Assembly (NCBI GenBank): GCA_049793155.1
Contig: JBARBN010000228.1
Location: 17,574 to 81,573, forward strand
DNA from: JALNZF01 sp049793155
GTDB lineage: Bacteria; Nitrospirota; UBA9217
Direction: 5' to 3'
Length of the DNA stretch: 64,000 bases
Shown here: positions 63,223-64,000 of the stretch, piece by piece
Layout of the letters: every line of letters starts with the position of its first letter
Numbering within the stretch: position 1 is the first letter of the stretch
Notes under the pieces: model-generated
Seen by the model: only the letters and a program-made list of their open reading frames with translations
Databases searched by the model: none
Told to the model about the DNA's origin: nothing
Made by a program: the position numbers and the translations under genes

Positions 63223-63349
63223 TTGACCGCCTCGGATTATGCCTGCGTAGCGGGCACAGCGGTCATCGCGGGTTTTGCAAGGCAGTGCAGAATGATTTCC
63301 ATCAATAATATGAACGCACGGTCATTGCCGATTGACGTCCTGAATATCC

Positions 63350-63745
63350 TCATGATGAATGCCTGATCCGCCTCTCACTGTACGCTGCAATGATCGGGAA
63401 ATCCGCAGCAGCCCAGTCGAGCGAACGCAACTCGCTCGAAGACAACCAGAGTAGTTTCTTATGTTCGTGCAGCGTGATCTCACCCGAGACCATGGTGCAG
63501 ATGAAGGGGTACAGCGTTACGGAAAAATCGGGATAGTCATAGCTTGCGGATGGCAACGACTGAACAACAGTAATCTGCACGTTCAGTTCCTCGAAGACCT
63601 CACGGACAACGCACTGTTCAGGAGACTCGCCCTGATCGATCTTGCCCCCGGGAAACTCCCATTGGAGCGGCAAAGTCATGAGTTCACTGCGCTGAACGGC
63701 AAGGACCTTGCCTTCACGCTCTATTATCGCGCAGGCGACCCTCAT
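63350..63745 (-). CDS. NUDIX hydrolase, MutT-like
   Basis: 131 residues; AAGGAAACC precedes ATG. Complete Nudix box: GGKIDQGESPEQ, then CVVREVFEELNV. The overall layout (VACAIIEREGKVLAVQRSE, LPLQWEFPGG) is that of 8-oxo-dGTP diphosphatase MutT, though substrates vary. It lies upstream of the Pho array and is probably not part of the phosphate unit. Confidence 0.9.
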   Translation of the reverse strand: MRVACAIIEREGKVLAVQRSELMTLPLQWEFPGGKIDQGESPEQCVVREVFEELNVQITVVQSLPSASYDYPDFSVTLYPFICTMVSGEITLHEHKKLLWLSSSELRSLDWAAADFPIIAAYSERRIRHSS

Positions 63746-63865
63746 GGTTTCCTTAGACAGGTTCTTGAGCCACGGTACTCCGGAATCATTTCTAAATATA
63801 GCCGTAAACTTCTTACATTCGGCGTCCCACGTACCGAATAATCTTTAAAGACCCTATTTGAATAC

Positions 63866-64000
63866 CTACGCTTCACGCTTTTTCAAGCGGTTCATGAAAT
63901 CCCGGTATTGCCGCTCGACGTCCTCTTTTGCGTATCCATATCTCTTCTGCAAGATCCCCAAGAGTTTTTTCTGGTTGCCTGAGATCTCGGTGAGGTCATC
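63866..64000 (-). CDS. Small helical protein, C-terminal fragment (CsbD-like?)
   Basis: The last 44 residues of a frame that enters from beyond the window and ends at 63866. ISGNQKKLLGILQKRYGYAK and then EDVERQYRDFMNRLKKREA form a charged helical tail resembling the end of CsbD-type stress proteins. The family is tentative. Confidence 0.5.
   Translation of the reverse strand, partial: DDLTEISGNQKKLLGILQKRYGYAKEDVERQYRDFMNRLKKREA

Noticed and set aside
63130..63366. Plus-strand 78-codon frame next to the NUDIX gene
   Set aside because: It overlaps the tandem Pho-like array, has no ribosome binding site or family resemblance, and runs into the NUDIX gene.
1..64000. CRISPR arrays, rRNA operons, prophage or replication origin
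   Set aside because: No regularly spaced repeats, rRNA-like conserved blocks, integrases or DnaA-box clusters were noticed on either strand.

Overview
The window is a 64 kb stretch of a Gram-negative bacterial chromosome. Every gene I can support lies on the minus strand. Outer-membrane proteins, a TonB/ExbBD set, two-partner secretion, an exosortase with PEP-CTERM-type substrates, a c-di-GMP-I riboswitch and Geobacter-like dispersed repeats suggest Desulfobacterota (Geobacterales-like) or possibly Nitrospirota. This assignment is inferred from gene content, not from a marker gene.

The theme is phosphate starvation. At least thirteen Pho-box-like sites sit in front of the transcription units (minus-strand core TTCATNNNNYTGTAACAA, often with TTAA upstream). 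One precedes pstSCAB-phoU, with two near-perfect 11-bp direct repeats. If these are real PhoB sites, about 60 kb of consecutive genes form one phosphate-stress island. Reading along transcription (right to left): a PHP phosphoesterase, GT21-type glycosyltransferase, response regulator, OlsF-like double acyltransferase, flippase-like protein and kinase (63.1-56.7 kb), which looks like replacement of phospholipids by ornithine lipids and glycolipids; a receiver-kinase fusion (56.5-55.4); pstSCAB-phoU (55.2-50.7); a pentapeptide protein, purple acid phosphatase and PEP-CTERM protein (50.1-46.9); a TPR membrane protein, possible RiPP precursor, radical SAM/SPASM enzyme, six-helix protein and HupE/UreJ-like protein (46.7-42.0); a lamin-tail PEP-CTERM protein (41.4-40.8); a receiver and a 1499-residue 5'-nucleotidase (40.5-35.5); an AcpA/phospholipase C-like phosphoesterase with an exosortase, then a DUF5076 protein and a subtilase (34.9-29.9); small DUF2292-like and cohesin-like genes (29.5-28.1); a PEP-CTERM protein and a divergent PstS-like binding protein (27.5-25.4); and an FKBP lipoprotein (25.2-24.3).

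The largest unit (23.9-4.5 kb) starts with a specialised NusG paralog and continues with a DUF2292-like protein, a tiny lipoprotein, TpsB, a 3457-residue TpsA, an ExbB carrying DUF2341 and LamG-like domains, ExbD, TonB, a lipoprotein-porin, a coiled-coil protein and a parvulin. I infer a TonB-energised cell-surface system for phosphate or phosphate-ester capture, with the NusG paralog keeping polymerase on the long operon. Left of 4.3 kb is a polysaccharide segment (galE, DUF218, Wzx, GT2) with no Pho box seen.

A structured leader recurs at least four times, and perhaps five, between the Pho promoters and genes for secreted proteins: a GGGTNCTTTGCTGACC-like block, a small hairpin, AAAGCCC and a strong hairpin usually ending in a T-tract. 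I do not recognise it as a known riboswitch. At one locus it is stacked between a Pho box and a c-di-GMP-I riboswitch. This RNA and the radical SAM/peptide cassette are the best candidates for undescribed biology here.
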